Source: Sphingomonas sp. (GTDB lineage Bacteria; Pseudomonadota; Alphaproteobacteria; Sphingomonadales; Sphingomonadaceae). From it: 64,000 nucleotides of DNA. The stretch's first letter is position 1, and each line of letters opens with the position of its first letter. This document shows, piece by piece, positions 55,470 through 63,926 of this stretch. The notes beneath the pieces were generated by a model. It was not told the DNA's origin. It worked only from the letters and a program-made list of their open reading frames with translations, and did no database searches. The stretch is from NCBI RefSeq assembly GCF_019746665.1, contig NZ_JAIERS010000006.1, positions 207,432-271,431 of the forward strand. The letters are read 5' to 3'. The position numbers and the translations under genes were made by a program.

Positions 55470-56176
55470 GCGCGCCCGACGAGCTTCCCGACGATGGTGC
55501 CACCCAGGCGGCCGAACTCGCGCTCGGCCTGCTCGAAGGGCCGGAGCGCGCGGCGGCTTTGCGCCGGCTGCTCGCCGAACCGGGCTTCGCCGCCGAGGTC
55601 GATGCCTGGCGCGCGCATTTCGCGCTGCTGCTGCCGGCGCTACCCGGCCGGGCAGCGCCCGAGACGGTCCTGGAGCGCGTCGAGGCGGCGCTGGACGGTC
55701 GCGGGGCTGCGCCGGCGGGGATTTGGCGGGGCTGGCAGTGGCTGGCAGGGGCCGCGACGCTGGTCGCGGCGACGCTCGCCGGGGTCCTGGTGCTGCGCCC
55801 CGCGCCGGCGCCGGTGGTCATCGCCCAGGCCCCCGCGCCGCTGCCGATCCTCGCCGCCGCGATCGTCTCCACCGACGGCGAAGCGCCTGCGGTCGCCGCG
55901 GTTTACGAGCCCGGGCGCGACCTGCTCCGCGTCGCCGGCACCGTCCCCACCGATGCCGGCCACAGCCCCGAGCTCTGGGTGATCGCCGCCGACAAGCTGC
56001 CGGTGTCGCTCGGCGTGATCGGCGCCGGACCCAATGACGTGACGATCGCGCGGCTGCACAAGCGTCGATTTGTCGCGGGATCACAATTAGTTATCACCGC
56101 CGAAGCGCGCGGCGGCTCGCCCGACGGCAAGCCGCACGGCCCGGCGATCGGCGCGGGCGCGCTCGCCAAGATCTAG
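55466..56176 (+). CDS. RskA-like membrane anti-sigma factor
   Basis: 236-residue protein. An N-terminal cytoplasmic sigma-binding region of about 85 residues (ELALGLLEGPERAAALRRLLAEPGFAAEVDAWRAHFALLLPAL) is followed by one TM helix (WLAGAATLVAATLAGVLVLRP). A periplasmic RskA domain follows (about residues 120-230), with SPELWVIAADKLPVSLGVI and GSQLVITAEARGGSPDGKPHGPAI, the C-terminal RskA hallmark. It probably holds the upstream sigma factor at the membrane until regulated proteolysis. Coupled by a 4-base overlap. The signal is unknown. Confidence 0.9.
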   Translation: MSAPDELPDDGATQAAELALGLLEGPERAAALRRLLAEPGFAAEVDAWRAHFALLLPALPGRAAPETVLERVEAALDGRGAAPAGIWRGWQWLAGAATLVAATLAGVLVLRPAPAPVVIAQAPAPLPILAAAIVSTDGEAPAVAAVYEPGRDLLRVAGTVPTDAGHSPELWVIAADKLPVSLGVIGAGPNDVTIARLHKRRFVAGSQLVITAEARGGSPDGKPHGPAIGAGALAKI

Positions 56177-56192
56177 CGCGAGCGCTCCACTT

Positions 56193-56282
56193 CGACCCAC
56201 CCCAACCCCTCCCTTCCAGGGAGGGGCTGAAATCCGCCCAACCTGCTCCCCTACCTGAAAGGGAGGGGCTGGGGGTGGGTCG
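56193..56282. repeat. Palindromic element related to the one at 52372
   Basis: It begins CGACCCACCCCAACCCCTCC and ends AGGGAGGGGCTGGGGGTGGGTCG; the ends are complementary over about 20 bases with one or two mismatches. It shares the ACCCACCCCAACCC end with the element at 52372 but is shorter (about 90 bases) and lacks the three-way-junction core. It lies between the anti-sigma gene and polA. Confidence 0.65.
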
Positions 56283-56376
56283 AGGCGGCGCGCAACGGCC
56301 GAACTCAGAACCCCCGCGAAACCCCCGTTACACCAAAGCGCTTTGTCGCACGCGCCCCCGCTGCTATCGCCCGGCA

Positions 56377-59130
56377 ATGCCCCATCTCTATCTGGTCGAC
56401 GGTTCCGGCTATATCTTCCGCGCCTATCACCGCCTGCCACCGCTGACGAACAAGCATGGCGAGCCGGTCGGTGCGGTCTATGGCTATACGACGATGTTGT
56501 GGAAGCTCGCCGATGAGCTCCACAAGGCGGAGGGGCCAACGCATATGGCGGTGGTGCTCGACAAAGGCAGCCATTCGTTCCGCAACGACCTTTACGACGA
56601 CTATAAGGCGCACCGCCCGCCGCCGCCCGAGGATCTCGTCCCGCAATTCCCGATGATCCGCGACGCGACCCGCGCCTTCTCGCTCCCCTGCATCGAGGAG
56701 GAGGGGCTGGAGGCGGACGACATCATCGCCAGCTACGCCAAGGCCGCGCTGGCCCAAGGCTGGTCGGTGACGATCGTCTCGTCCGACAAGGATCTGATGC
56801 AGCTGATCGAGCCCGGGCTCGACCTGTACGACACGATGAACAACCGCCGCCTGAACGCGCCGGAAGTGGTGGAGAAGTTCGGTGTCGGCCCGGACAAGCT
56901 GGGCGATGTGCTCGCGCTGATGGGCGACAGTGTCGACAATGTGCCCGGCGTCCCCGGGGTCGGGCCCAAGACCGCCGCGAAGCTGATCCTGGAGCATGGC
57001 GACCTGGAAAGCGTGCTCGCCGCTGCGCCCGCGATGAAGCCGGGGAAGCTGCGCGACAATCTGATCGACCATGCCGAAATGGCGCGCCTCTCCCGCGTGC
57101 TGGTGACACTGAAGAGCGACGCCCCGCTCGCCGAGCCGCTCGACGCGCTCGAGCTTCAGGGCATTCCCGAGCCGCCGCTGCGCGCCTTCCTGGAGCATCA
57201 CGGCTTCAAGTCGCTGCTGGCGAAGCTGGGCGCGGTCGCCGATCCGCCGGTCGCTTCGCCCACCTCGGTCGCGGCCGAGGACGATCCGCCCTGCGACCAT
57301 GACGGTTATGAAACCGTCGTCACCGAGGAAGCGCTCGACGCCTGGATCGCGGCGGCGCGGGCGCAAGGCTATGTCGCGGTCGATACCGAGACGACCGGGC
57401 TCAACGCCGCGCGCGCCGAGCTGGTGGGGGTCAGCCTCGCGCTCGCGCCCAACAAGGCATGCTACATCCCCGTCGGCCACGGCGCGAAGGACATGTTCGC
57501 CGAGGAATGGCCTCAGCTCGATCGCGACGTGGCGCTCGCCAAGCTGAAGCCACTGCTCGAGGACGAAAGCGTCCTCAAGATCGGGCATAATCTGAAATAT
57601 GACATGGTCGTGCTCGGCCGCTGCGGCATCGACGTGGCGCCGCATGACGACACGATCCTGATGAGCTTCGCGCTCGACGCCGGGCTCCACGGCCACGGCA
57701 TGGACGAGCTGGCGCTGGCGCACCTCTCGCACCAGTGCATCGCTTACAAGGACGTGGTCGGCACCGGCAAAAGCCAGCGCGGCTTCGGCGAGATCGACCT
57801 GAAGAGCGCCACCCGGTACGCAGCCGAGGATGCGGACGTGACGCTCCGGCTCTGGCGCCGCTTCAAGCCGCGCCTGCCCGCCGAAGGCGCGACGCGGGTG
57901 TATGAGATGGTCGATCGCCCGCTCCCCCCGGTGATCGCCCAGATGGAGCGGCACGGGATCAAGGTCGACGCCAAGCGGCTCGCCGAGCTGTCGGCGGAAT
58001 TTTCGGGCCAGATCGCACGGCTCGAAACCGAAATCCACGCGGTCGCGGGCGGCCCCTTCACCATCGGCAGCCCCAAGCAATTGGGCGATGTGCTGTTCGA
58101 GCGGATGGGTCTGAAGGGCGGGCGCAAGGGCAAGTCGGGCGTCTATTCGACCGACGCGAGCGAGCTGGAGCGGATCGCCGCCGCCAAGGGCACGGCCGGC
58201 GCAGAACTCGCCGCGAAAGTGCTCGACTGGCGCCAGCTGACCAAGCTCAAAAGCACCTATACCGATGCGCTCCAGGCCGAAATCAACCCCGCGACCGGGC
58301 GCGTGCATACGAGCTACGGCCTCACCGGCGCGCAGACCGGGCGCCTCTCATCGAACGACCCGAATCTGCAGAACATTCCGATCCGCACCGAGATCGGCCG
58401 CCAGATCCGCGATGCGTTCGTGGCCGAACCCGGCCATGTGCTGCTCGCCGCCGACTATTCGCAGATCGAGCTGCGCCTGGCGGCGCACATGGCCGACGTA
58501 CCGGCGCTGCGCGAGGCGTTCGCGAGCGGGGCGGACATCCATTCGATGACCGCGCAGGAACTGTTCGGCGAGGTGAATCGCGACACGCGCGGCCGCGCGA
58601 AGACGATCAACTTCGCGATCCTCTACGGTATTTCGCGCTGGGGCCTGGCCGGCCGGCTCGACGTGACGCCGGACGAGGCGCAGGCGATGATCGATCGCTA
58701 TTTCGAGCGTTTCCCCGGCATCAACCGCTACATCGCCGAGACGATCAGCCGGGCCAAGGAAACCGGCTACACCGAGACGCTGTTCGGCCGGAAGACGCAT
58801 TTCCCCCGGCTGCAATCGAAGAACCAAGCCGAGCGCCAGGGGTCCGAACGCGCCGCGATCAACGCACCGATCCAGGGGACCAGCGCCGACATCATCAAGC
58901 GCGCGATGGTGCGCATGGGGCCGGTTTTGGCAGCCGAAGGGCTGCACGACGTGAAGATGCTGCTCCAAGTGCATGACGAACTGGTGTTCGAGGTGCCCGA
59001 AGCGCTGGTCGACGCCGCCAAGCCGGTGATCGAGCGGGTGATGGCTACCGCCGCCGAACCGGCGGTGGTGCTGAGCGTGCCGCTGGGCGTGGAGATCGGG
59101 GTCGGCCCGAGCTGGGGCGCCGCGCATTGA
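56377..59130 (+). CDS. polA: DNA polymerase I
   Basis: 917-residue repair and Okazaki-processing polymerase. The 5'-3' exonuclease domain (about residues 1-290) has HLYLVDGSGYIFRAYHRLPP, EADDIIASYAKAA and GVGPKTAAKLI. The 3'-5' proofreading domain (about 315-510) keeps its acidic residues in AVDTETTGLNAARAELVG and YDMVVLGR...DDTILMSF. The polymerase domain has DYSQIELRLAAHM, RGRAKTINFAILYG and LLQVHDELVFEV (motifs A, B, C). The start MPHLYLVDG at 56377 is preferred. The stop overlaps the flippase gene start (TTGA). Confidence 0.97.
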   Translation: MPHLYLVDGSGYIFRAYHRLPPLTNKHGEPVGAVYGYTTMLWKLADELHKAEGPTHMAVVLDKGSHSFRNDLYDDYKAHRPPPPEDLVPQFPMIRDATRAFSLPCIEEEGLEADDIIASYAKAALAQGWSVTIVSSDKDLMQLIEPGLDLYDTMNNRRLNAPEVVEKFGVGPDKLGDVLALMGDSVDNVPGVPGVGPKTAAKLILEHGDLESVLAAAPAMKPGKLRDNLIDHAEMARLSRVLVTLKSDAPLAEPLDALELQGIPEPPLRAFLEHHGFKSLLAKLGAVADPPVASPTSVAAEDDPPCDHDGYETVVTEEALDAWIAAARAQGYVAVDTETTGLNAARAELVGVSLALAPNKACYIPVGHGAKDMFAEEWPQLDRDVALAKLKPLLEDESVLKIGHNLKYDMVVLGRCGIDVAPHDDTILMSFALDAGLHGHGMDELALAHLSHQCIAYKDVVGTGKSQRGFGEIDLKSATRYAAEDADVTLRLWRRFKPRLPAEGATRVYEMVDRPLPPVIAQMERHGIKVDAKRLAELSAEFSGQIARLETEIHAVAGGPFTIGSPKQLGDVLFERMGLKGGRKGKSGVYSTDASELERIAAAKGTAGAELAAKVLDWRQLTKLKSTYTDALQAEINPATGRVHTSYGLTGAQTGRLSSNDPNLQNIPIRTEIGRQIRDAFVAEPGHVLLAADYSQIELRLAAHMADVPALREAFASGADIHSMTAQELFGEVNRDTRGRAKTINFAILYGISRWGLAGRLDVTPDEAQAMIDRYFERFPGINRYIAETISRAKETGYTETLFGRKTHFPRLQSKNQAERQGSERAAINAPIQGTSADIIKRAMVRMGPVLAAEGLHDVKMLLQVHDELVFEVPEALVDAAKPVIERVMATAAEPAVVLSVPLGVEIGVGPSWGAAH

Positions 59131-60623
59131 GCGACGCGAAGGGGGCGACACCACCGGACGACATTGCGACGCTCGCCAAGGGCGGGCGGACCAATGTGCT
59201 CGGCTTCATCCTGCGCTTGCTCGCGCGCGTGCCGTTCCTGTTCGTGGCGGGGCGGCTTTATGGCGCGGAGACCGTCGGGCGGTTCGCGCTTGCGGTGGTG
59301 GTGGTGGAACTCGCCGCGCTGCTCGCGACGCTCGGCATGAAGCGCGGCCTCGCCCAGGCGCTTAGCGAGGCCGAGCGGCCCCACGCGCATGTCGCCTGGG
59401 ATGCGCTGGTGGTGGCGCTGCTCGCCTCGGTCGCGGCGAGCGCCTTGCTCTTCGCTTTCCCGCACATCATGTACCCCAGCGAGCCGCCACACGGCGTCGC
59501 GCGCTTCCTGCCCGGCATCGTGTTCGCCATCGCCTGGTCGGACGTGAGCCTCGCCGCGCTCGCCTATCGCCGCAACCTGCGCGCGACGGTGACGGCGCGG
59601 GCGATCATCGAGCCCTGGACCATTTCGATCGCGGCGGTGGTGCTGTGGCCGATCGCCCGGCATGACGGGCTGGAGCTGAGCTATATGCTCTCGATGCTCG
59701 CGGCGGTGGTCGCCTCGATGGTGCCGTTCGTGCGCAGCTATGGCCTGCCGCGCGGCTGGACACCCCGGCTCGCGACGATCACCGCGCTCGCCTGGCGCAA
59801 CGTGCCCCTCGCCGGCGCCGACGCGATCGAATGGGCGACGCGCAACGTCGATCGCTTCATCCTGGGGCAGCTGTTCGCGCCCTCCATCGTGGGCGTTTAT
59901 TACGTCGCACAGCAGATCGCCTCGCTCCCTGGACGACTGAAGACGAGCTTCGATCCGATCCTTGGCCCGGTGATTACCCAGAGCCTTGCGGTGGGCGACC
60001 GGGCCGCCGTCGCCAGCCAGGTACGCCAAGTGGGGTTCTGGATCATGGCGGCGCAGGGGTGCCTCGCGCTGATGGGCTGCATCCCGGGCGAGGCGGTGAT
60101 GGGCACGGTGGGTCCGCAATTCGTCTCGGGCACCGCCGCGCTGGCGTTCCTGTTGATCGCAGAAGTGCTGGCGGCGACCGCTTCGGTGAGCGAATCCGCG
60201 CTGGTTTATGTCGCGCGGCACCGCAATCTGCTGATCTCGGCGACGATGCTGGGCGTGCAGATCGGCCTGAGCTTCGTGCTAATCTATGCAATGCGGGCGC
60301 TTGATTATCCGCCCGATTATCAGGCGGCAGGGCCGGCGCTCGCGTTGATGCTGTCGCTGGCGCTCACTTCGCTCATCAAGTCGCATCTGCTCGCCCGGTT
60401 GCTGGGCGCGCGCGTGTCGGGGTGGCGCTGGCAACTCGCGGGGGCCGCCCTGGTCGCGATCGCGGTGGGTACTGTGTTCACCTCGCTCCCACACCGCTTC
60501 GAATGGGCCGAACTGGTCTTCGGCCTGCCGGCGATCGCCGCGAGCTATTTGCTGGTGATCTGGCGCTTCGCCTTCGGTCCGGCGGACAGGGCGCTGTTCA
60601 AGCGGATGCCGGGCGCGCGTTAG
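59127..60623 (+). CDS. Oligosaccharide flippase / polysaccharide biosynthesis (MOP superfamily) protein
   Basis: 498-residue membrane protein with about 12-14 hydrophobic helices of the Wzx/MOP type. It begins with GGRTNVLGFILRLLARVPFLFVAGRLYGAETVGRFALAVV, the usual first two helices, and includes RNVDRFILGQLFAPSIVGVYYVAQQIASLP, a family hallmark in helix 7-8. Such proteins flip lipid-linked glycans across the inner membrane. The TTG at 59127 overlaps the polA stop, an odd functional pairing. No glycosyltransferases are near, so the glycan is unknown. Confidence 0.87.
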   Translation: MSDAKGATPPDDIATLAKGGRTNVLGFILRLLARVPFLFVAGRLYGAETVGRFALAVVVVELAALLATLGMKRGLAQALSEAERPHAHVAWDALVVALLASVAASALLFAFPHIMYPSEPPHGVARFLPGIVFAIAWSDVSLAALAYRRNLRATVTARAIIEPWTISIAAVVLWPIARHDGLELSYMLSMLAAVVASMVPFVRSYGLPRGWTPRLATITALAWRNVPLAGADAIEWATRNVDRFILGQLFAPSIVGVYYVAQQIASLPGRLKTSFDPILGPVITQSLAVGDRAAVASQVRQVGFWIMAAQGCLALMGCIPGEAVMGTVGPQFVSGTAALAFLLIAEVLAATASVSESALVYVARHRNLLISATMLGVQIGLSFVLIYAMRALDYPPDYQAAGPALALMLSLALTSLIKSHLLARLLGARVSGWRWQLAGAALVAIAVGTVFTSLPHRFEWAELVFGLPAIAASYLLVIWRFAFGPADRALFKRMPGAR

Positions 60624-61188
60624 AGTCTGGATCTACGCGACTTCCAAATCGGCGGCCGATTCAATCTGGGTCGCCGTCACTGTAGTATGAGAACCACGAG
60701 AGTTCCTGGAGATATGGGATGAACGGCTGCTTCCGCAGACCCTCGCGACTCCCCCAATGTTCGAGCCGCCGGCGCCCATGGTGGCGGATGACGCCAAATT
60801 CCCATGACTAATCAGCCTTTCACGGCCGAGGGACTGTGGTGAAATGGTGCCCCAGAAGAGGACAAACAAGTAAAAAGCAAGTATTTTATATATTTGCTAT
60901 CTACACATTTCAAAGATTGAAATGCCACTTGTCATGCCCCCAAGTCTGAATTGCTTACAAGATTTGGGTCTCTAAGCACTGTTTCAGGCACATTCATCAT
61001 GTAGCACGGTGTATCGTTCCAATGCAAGTTTTTTGGTTCGATTTATTTGTGACTGTTTGTCGCAATACGTACCGGCTTTGGGTCCCCGCAATTTGATCGC
61101 GCCATGACATGGCACCTACGGCCATGAACTGCTGACCATGCTCCCCCGGTCGGAGAGCTGTCTAAAGCGGCAGGTTGATCCCCCACAG
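60624..61188. other. AT-richer spacer without recognisable genes (island boundary)
   Basis: About 565 bases with no convincing coding frame, tRNA or integrase. From about 60830 to 61080 the sequence has A/T runs (AAGTATTTTATATATTTGC and TTTTTTGGTTCGATTTATTT) that contrast with the GC-rich chromosome to the left. The one open frame on the minus strand (60633-60869) has low-complexity Ser/Gly composition and no start signal. The spacer marks the change from housekeeping to accessory genes. Confidence 0.6.
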
Positions 61189-61221
61189 GGTATACTGCGG
61201 GTTTATACCTTAGAGGGTATA
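61189..61221. promoter_or_regulatory. Repeated GGTATA/TATACC half-sites before the HTH gene
   Basis: GGTATA (61189-61194), TATACC (61204-61209) and GGTATA (61216-61221) alternate, giving the palindrome TATACC-N6-GGTATA and a second one with a 9-base centre. The last half-site is 21 bases before the HTH start. This layout is typical of autoregulation by small HTH antitoxin-like proteins. Confidence 0.65.
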
Positions 61222-61242
61222 GAATGGCCAACGGAGGCAGTG

Positions 61243-61488
61243 ATGGATCAGCTTGTAAGGCTGCCGAGGCAGCTAGGTGCAATCATCCAGAGTACGCGTG
61301 TGCGGCAGGGGATGACCCAGTCAGAGCTGGCCGACATTTCCGGCACGCAGCAGAAAACCATATCAGCCATCGAGAACGGCAGCGTCGGAGTAAAGCTCGG
61401 CACGCTGCTCCGCGTGATCGCGAGCCTCGATCTCGATATCAAGATCGGGCCGCGAGAGCGTGGCCCTTCCATCGAGGACGTCTTCTAA
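61243..61488 (+). CDS. Small XRE-family (HipB-like) HTH regulator
   Basis: 81-residue Cro/C1-type HTH protein: LGAIIQSTRVRQGMTQSELADISGTQQKTISAIENGSVGVKLGTLLRVIASLDLDIKI. This is the spacing and length of HipB antitoxins, and the tail GPSIEDVF is also HipB-like. GGAGG lies 5 bases before the ATG at 61243. No hipA-type kinase follows; the next gene is AbiEi-like on the same strand. The upstream half-sites suggest self-repression. It may be an orphan antitoxin or a regulator of the island. Confidence 0.85.
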   Translation: MDQLVRLPRQLGAIIQSTRVRQGMTQSELADISGTQQKTISAIENGSVGVKLGTLLRVIASLDLDIKIGPRERGPSIEDVF

Positions 61489-61558
61489 GGCCAATCCATA
61501 TAGCTTTTGCGTCCTCGATGCCCCATTGCGTCAGGCCGCGTGCATATGATATTTTTCC

Positions 61559-61583
61559 TCGGACAATATTTCATCTTGTCCGA
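61559..61583. promoter_or_regulatory. Inverted repeat before the AbiEi-like gene
   Basis: TCGGACAA-N9-TTGTCCGA, perfect 8-bp arms, ending 14 bases before the ATG at 61598. AbiEi-type antitoxins bind inverted repeats in their own promoters, so this is a good candidate operator. Confidence 0.65.
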
Positions 61584-61597
61584 TGTAAAGTATCAGA

Positions 61598-62242
61598 ATG
61601 ATCAAACTGCAGACCCAAAGGGACAAGGCCGTAGCGCTGCTCACGCAGCGAACCATGATGCGCGCATACGAACTCAAAGCGGAAGGGGTGACCGCAGCGA
61701 CGCTAGCCAGAGCGGTAAGCGATGGTGAAATCATCAGGGCAGGCCGGGGCCTTTATCAGCTCCCCGATGGCGGCGACAGCGCACACATGGCCCTTGCCGA
61801 AGTGAGCAAGCGTATCCCTGACGGTGTTATCTGTCTGGTGTCGGCGCTGACCTATCACGACCTCACGGATCAGATGCCACGCCAGGTCTGGGTGGCCATC
61901 GGTGCCAAGGACTGGGCCCCGAGGGTCGATTATCCGAAGGTGCGCATCGTCCGCCTTCGCGAGCCCTATCTCGGCTATGGAATTGAGCACTACACCATCG
62001 CCGGGGTCGAGGTGGCAATCTACTCTGTCGCCAAATCGCTGGCAGACGCGTTTCGAAACGCACGGCTTGTTGATCGCTCCGTGGCAATTGAAAGTCTGCG
62101 CAGCGCGATCGAGCAGCGCAAGGCGTCGCCTGCCGAGATTGCACAGGCAGCGAAGGACTGCGGAGCATGGAAGATCATGCGCCCCTATCTCGAGGCGCTG
62201 GTGCAGAATGGCCGACTTGGCCATTTTTGGGCTCACAGGTGA
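61598..62242 (+). CDS. AbiEi-like (type IV TA antitoxin family) protein
   Basis: 214-residue protein. The N-terminal winged HTH (MMRAYELKAEGVTAATLARAVSDGEIIRAGRGLYQLPD) is the AbiEi N-terminal domain, ending in the typical RxGRGLYxL wing. The C-terminal domain follows (DGVICLVSALTYHDLTDQMPRQVWVAIG ... GIEHYTIAGVEVAIYSVAKSLADAFRNARLVDRSVAIESLRSAI), as in AbiEi_4/transcriptional-regulator members. No toxin gene follows directly: 173 bases separate it from the next antitoxin gene. Could be a solitary regulator or the remainder of an older TA pair. Confidence 0.85.
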   Translation: MIKLQTQRDKAVALLTQRTMMRAYELKAEGVTAATLARAVSDGEIIRAGRGLYQLPDGGDSAHMALAEVSKRIPDGVICLVSALTYHDLTDQMPRQVWVAIGAKDWAPRVDYPKVRIVRLREPYLGYGIEHYTIAGVEVAIYSVAKSLADAFRNARLVDRSVAIESLRSAIEQRKASPAEIAQAAKDCGAWKIMRPYLEALVQNGRLGHFWAHR

Positions 62243-62360
62243 GTGGACCTGATCGCATTTCGCCATGGCTTCGGAGTTGCATCAACTGAAAGCGATAGGG
62301 AGCATTGAATATTTTGATCAGCTTTCATGTTTATATATAGGCAGGTGGGGTCGATATAGC

Positions 62361-62400
62361 CTAACTTGCTTGTTAGAAAAAATGATGCTATTTTCTAACA
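62361..62400. promoter_or_regulatory. GTTAG/CTAAC inverted repeats before the DUF6088-AbiEii pair
   Basis: TGTTAGAAAA-N10-TTTTCTAACA (62371-62400) is a perfect 10-bp-armed inverted repeat. Overlapping it to the left is CTAAC-N6-GTTAG (62361-62376). The arrangement ends 15 bases before the antitoxin start and probably covers its promoter, as in autoregulated TA operons. Confidence 0.7.
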
Positions 62401-62415
62401 GAAAGGATTGGGCAA

Positions 62416-63024
62416 ATGGCCGCCGTTGCTGACAGCATCATCAAGCGTGTACGAGGGAAGGGGCGAGGTTGGGCCTTTACGCCCAAGGATTTCCTCGACC
62501 TCGGCACACGCGCATCCGTTGATATGGCGCTGACGCGTCTGACGCAATCCGGCCATATCCGCCGGATCGGGCGAGGCCTTTACGACTATCCTAAACTTCA
62601 TGACCGTCTGGGCGCGCTGACGCCCGAGGCCGATGCAATCGCGCAGGCAGTGGCCACTCAAGGTGGCGACAAGCTCGTTCGATCAGGAGCGCAAGCGGCC
62701 AATCGCCTCGGGCTCTCCACCCAGGTCCCGGCAAAGGCAAGCTATGCGACAAGCGGGCCAACGCGCGTCAAGAAGGTCGCAGGTCGGACGATTGCGCTTA
62801 AGCGATCGCGTGCGCCCATCCTCGACAGCGCCTTTCCCCGCGCCAATGCTGTGCTGCAAATGCTGGCCCATGCCGGCAAGGCGAACGTCGATGATGATCT
62901 CATTCAGCGTCTCGCGGCGGGCATTGATGACCGCGATTTGCAGGCGCTCAGAAAGGCGCAGGCACAGATGCCAGGCTGGATGAGTGATGCCGTTTTCAAG
63001 ATGAGCGCAGCGCGGCATGGATGA
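62416..63024 (+). CDS. DUF6088-type antitoxin of an AbiE-like system
   Basis: 202-residue protein with an N-terminal winged HTH (GWAFTPKDFLDLGTRASVDMALTRLTQSGHIRRIGRGLYDYPK) like AbiEi/DUF6088 antitoxins. A short C-terminal part follows (DKLVRSGAQAANRLGLSTQVPAKASYATSGPTRVKKVAGRTIALKRS split across two strands). The stop overlaps the toxin start by 8 bases (ATGGATGA), the classic coupling of AbiEi-AbiEii type pairs. It is preceded by a strong inverted repeat. It neutralises and represses the adjacent nucleotidyltransferase toxin in known systems; here the toxin looks broken. Confidence 0.85.
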   Translation: MAAVADSIIKRVRGKGRGWAFTPKDFLDLGTRASVDMALTRLTQSGHIRRIGRGLYDYPKLHDRLGALTPEADAIAQAVATQGGDKLVRSGAQAANRLGLSTQVPAKASYATSGPTRVKKVAGRTIALKRSRAPILDSAFPRANAVLQMLAHAGKANVDDDLIQRLAAGIDDRDLQALRKAQAQMPGWMSDAVFKMSAARHG

Positions 63025-63926
63025 GTTTGCCCTACGGCCTGACGATGATCGTTTCGCATTCATCAGCGAGGCGGCTGCACGCCGCGACGTAGCGCCGATC
63101 ATCATCGAGAAGGATTTCTGGGTCTGCTGGACCTTGCGCCGCTTGCTGTCGATCCCCGGCATGGCAGATACTCTGACCTTCAAGGGCGGGACCTCACTTT
63201 CGAAAGCTTACGGCATCATCGAGCGCTTCTCCGAAGACATCGATCTCACCATTTCGCGCACCGCCCCCTCCCTCGCCGAGACCTTATCCCCGATGGATGA
63301 AGGCATCAGTGGCAAGGAGCGTATGCGGCGCACGAAAGCGCTCAAGGCGGCGTCACAAAGCTATGTGGGAGATGTCATCCTGCCCTCGCTACGCGACGCG
63401 ATTGCGACAGCGCTGGGCACACAGGATGGCTGGGACATTGCGCTCGATCCGGATGATCAAGATGCGCAAACCATCCTGTTCGAATACCCGGTCGTGCGAG
63501 CCTTCCGCGGATTTTTCGCCGAAAGCCTCTTCAACCCTGAAGTCTTTGATACCGGGCCGTATGGCTACATAAAGCCGCGCATCAAGCTTGAATTCGGCGC
63601 GCGGGGAAACCGAGCCGTCCGAAACGAAAACGATCGTCCCGTACATCGCGCAGGAATTCCCGACCGAGTTCTCCAGCGTCGAGGTCGAAGTGGCGACCTT
63701 GTCCGTCGCCAGAACCTTCTGGGAAAAAGTGACGATCCTGCACGCGCTATACCATGGCACCAAGCTGCTGCCGGAGATGTCCCGCCACTACTATGATACC
63801 GCCATGCTGGCGAAGAAAGGGGTGGATGCAATCGCTTTGGTCGCGCCGGAATTGCCCGCGAGAGTCGTGCTCAACAAGAGCCTCATGTTTGCCGATAACA
63901 AGGCATCCTACGAAACGGCCTTACTA
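63017..63926 (+). pseudogene. AbiEii/AbiGii-type nucleotidyltransferase toxin, frameshifted and truncated
   Basis: The N-terminal part reads IIIEKDFWVCWTLRRLL ... LTFKGGTSLSKAYGIIERFSEDIDLTI, with the nucleotidyltransferase GGTxLxK and DIDL motifs of AbiEii toxins. Up to IKLEFGARG (about 63600) the frame is that of the start at 63017. The matching continuation ETEPSETKTIVPYIAQEFP ... RTFWEKVTILHALYHG ... EMSRHYYDTAML is in the next frame, so one base was gained or two lost near 63600. After MFADNKASYETA (about 63920) the expected C-terminus (about 40 residues) is replaced by unrelated sequence. Known toxins transfer GTP or nucleotides to tRNA or other targets. An assembly error at 63600 cannot be excluded. 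Confidence 0.82.

Noticed and set aside
52372..56282. Palindromic repeats as a CRISPR array
   Set aside because: They are isolated fold-back units of different sizes, not short direct repeats with regular spacers, and there are no cas genes.
60633..60869. Possible 78-residue minus-strand protein in the spacer after the flippase gene
   Set aside because: Low-complexity Ser/Gly sequence, no ribosome binding site and no recognisable feature.
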